Below are positions 37,423-37,424 of a stretch of 37,424 nucleotides of DNA, piece by piece. A program made the translations under genes and the position numbers. A model generated the notes under the pieces. It was not told the origin of the DNA. It ran no database searches and was given only the letters and a program-made list of their open reading frames with translations. The stretch comes from Desulfofundulus thermosubterraneus DSM 16057 (GTDB lineage Bacteria > Bacillota > Desulfotomaculia > Desulfotomaculales > Desulfovirgulaceae), in assembly GCF_900142025.1 (NCBI RefSeq), contig NZ_FQZM01000038.1:1-37424 (forward strand), given 5' to 3'. Position 1 is the stretch's first letter. The number at the start of each line of letters is the position of its first letter.

Positions 37423-37424
37423 AC

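Overview
The window looks like a chromosomal segment of an anaerobic, probably thermophilic, spore-forming Firmicute of the Desulfotomaculum/Desulfofundulus/Pelotomaculum type. The grounds are the housekeeping blocks (birA, coaX-dusB, greA-lysS, ctsR-mcsA-mcsB-clpC), moderately GC-rich DNA with frequent GTG and TTG starts behind strong Shine-Dalgarno sites, a tungsten-type aldehyde ferredoxin oxidoreductase (AOR), a sigma-54 network and many worn-out insertion sequences. The genus is an inference from gene content; no database was searched.

Layout. 1-1.9 kb: a vapBC-like toxin-antitoxin pair cut by the left edge, then transposase debris (a REP-associated tyrosine transposase running into the tail of an Rpn-family gene, and a broken IstB). 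2.0-4.8 kb: a CHASE4-PAS-PAS-GGDEF-HD-GYP c-di-GMP gene split by an amber codon. 4.8-9.0 kb: bioY with a BirA box, birA, an ArsR-type regulator and, divergently, coaX-dusB. 9.1-10.9 kb: a regulator with an operator-like dyad and a dehydrogenase resembling cyanobacterial acyl-ACP reductase. 10.9-13.1 kb: greA-lysS behind a consensus promoter and a structured leader. 13.2-14.5 kb: a truncated ClC gene and a degenerate tRNA-Asn. 14.5-19.8 kb: DsrE, TatD-like and DUF202 genes, then IS5/IS4-like, IS110 and TnpB-related remnants and a hairpin-rich stretch that may be a TnpB guide RNA. 19.8-22.2 kb: a minus-strand locus for a lipoprotein, a membrane protein and a secreted stalk-domain protein. 22.4-32.2 kb: a sigma-54 activator, glutamate dehydrogenase, an amino acid or amine permease, a putrescine-type aminotransferase, a 16-Cys ferredoxin, AOR and a MoaD-like protein. 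32.3-37.4 kb: an intact tRNA-Asn and the ctsR-mcsA-mcsB-clpC operon.

The strongest system is the 22.4-32.2 kb block. I read it as a sigma-54-controlled module for anaerobic oxidative deamination of an amine, probably putrescine. The permease imports it, the aminotransferase moves the amino group to 2-oxoglutarate and yields an aldehyde, AOR with its ferredoxin oxidises the aldehyde to the acid, and glutamate dehydrogenase recycles glutamate. Three -24/-12 promoters, a further weaker one, and inverted-repeat activator sites lie in front of these genes. One promoter is followed about 70 nt later by a strong terminator with no open reading frame between, which suggests a small RNA. The whole lysS-ctsR interval lies around two tRNA-Asn copies, one decayed, and looks like an accessory island.
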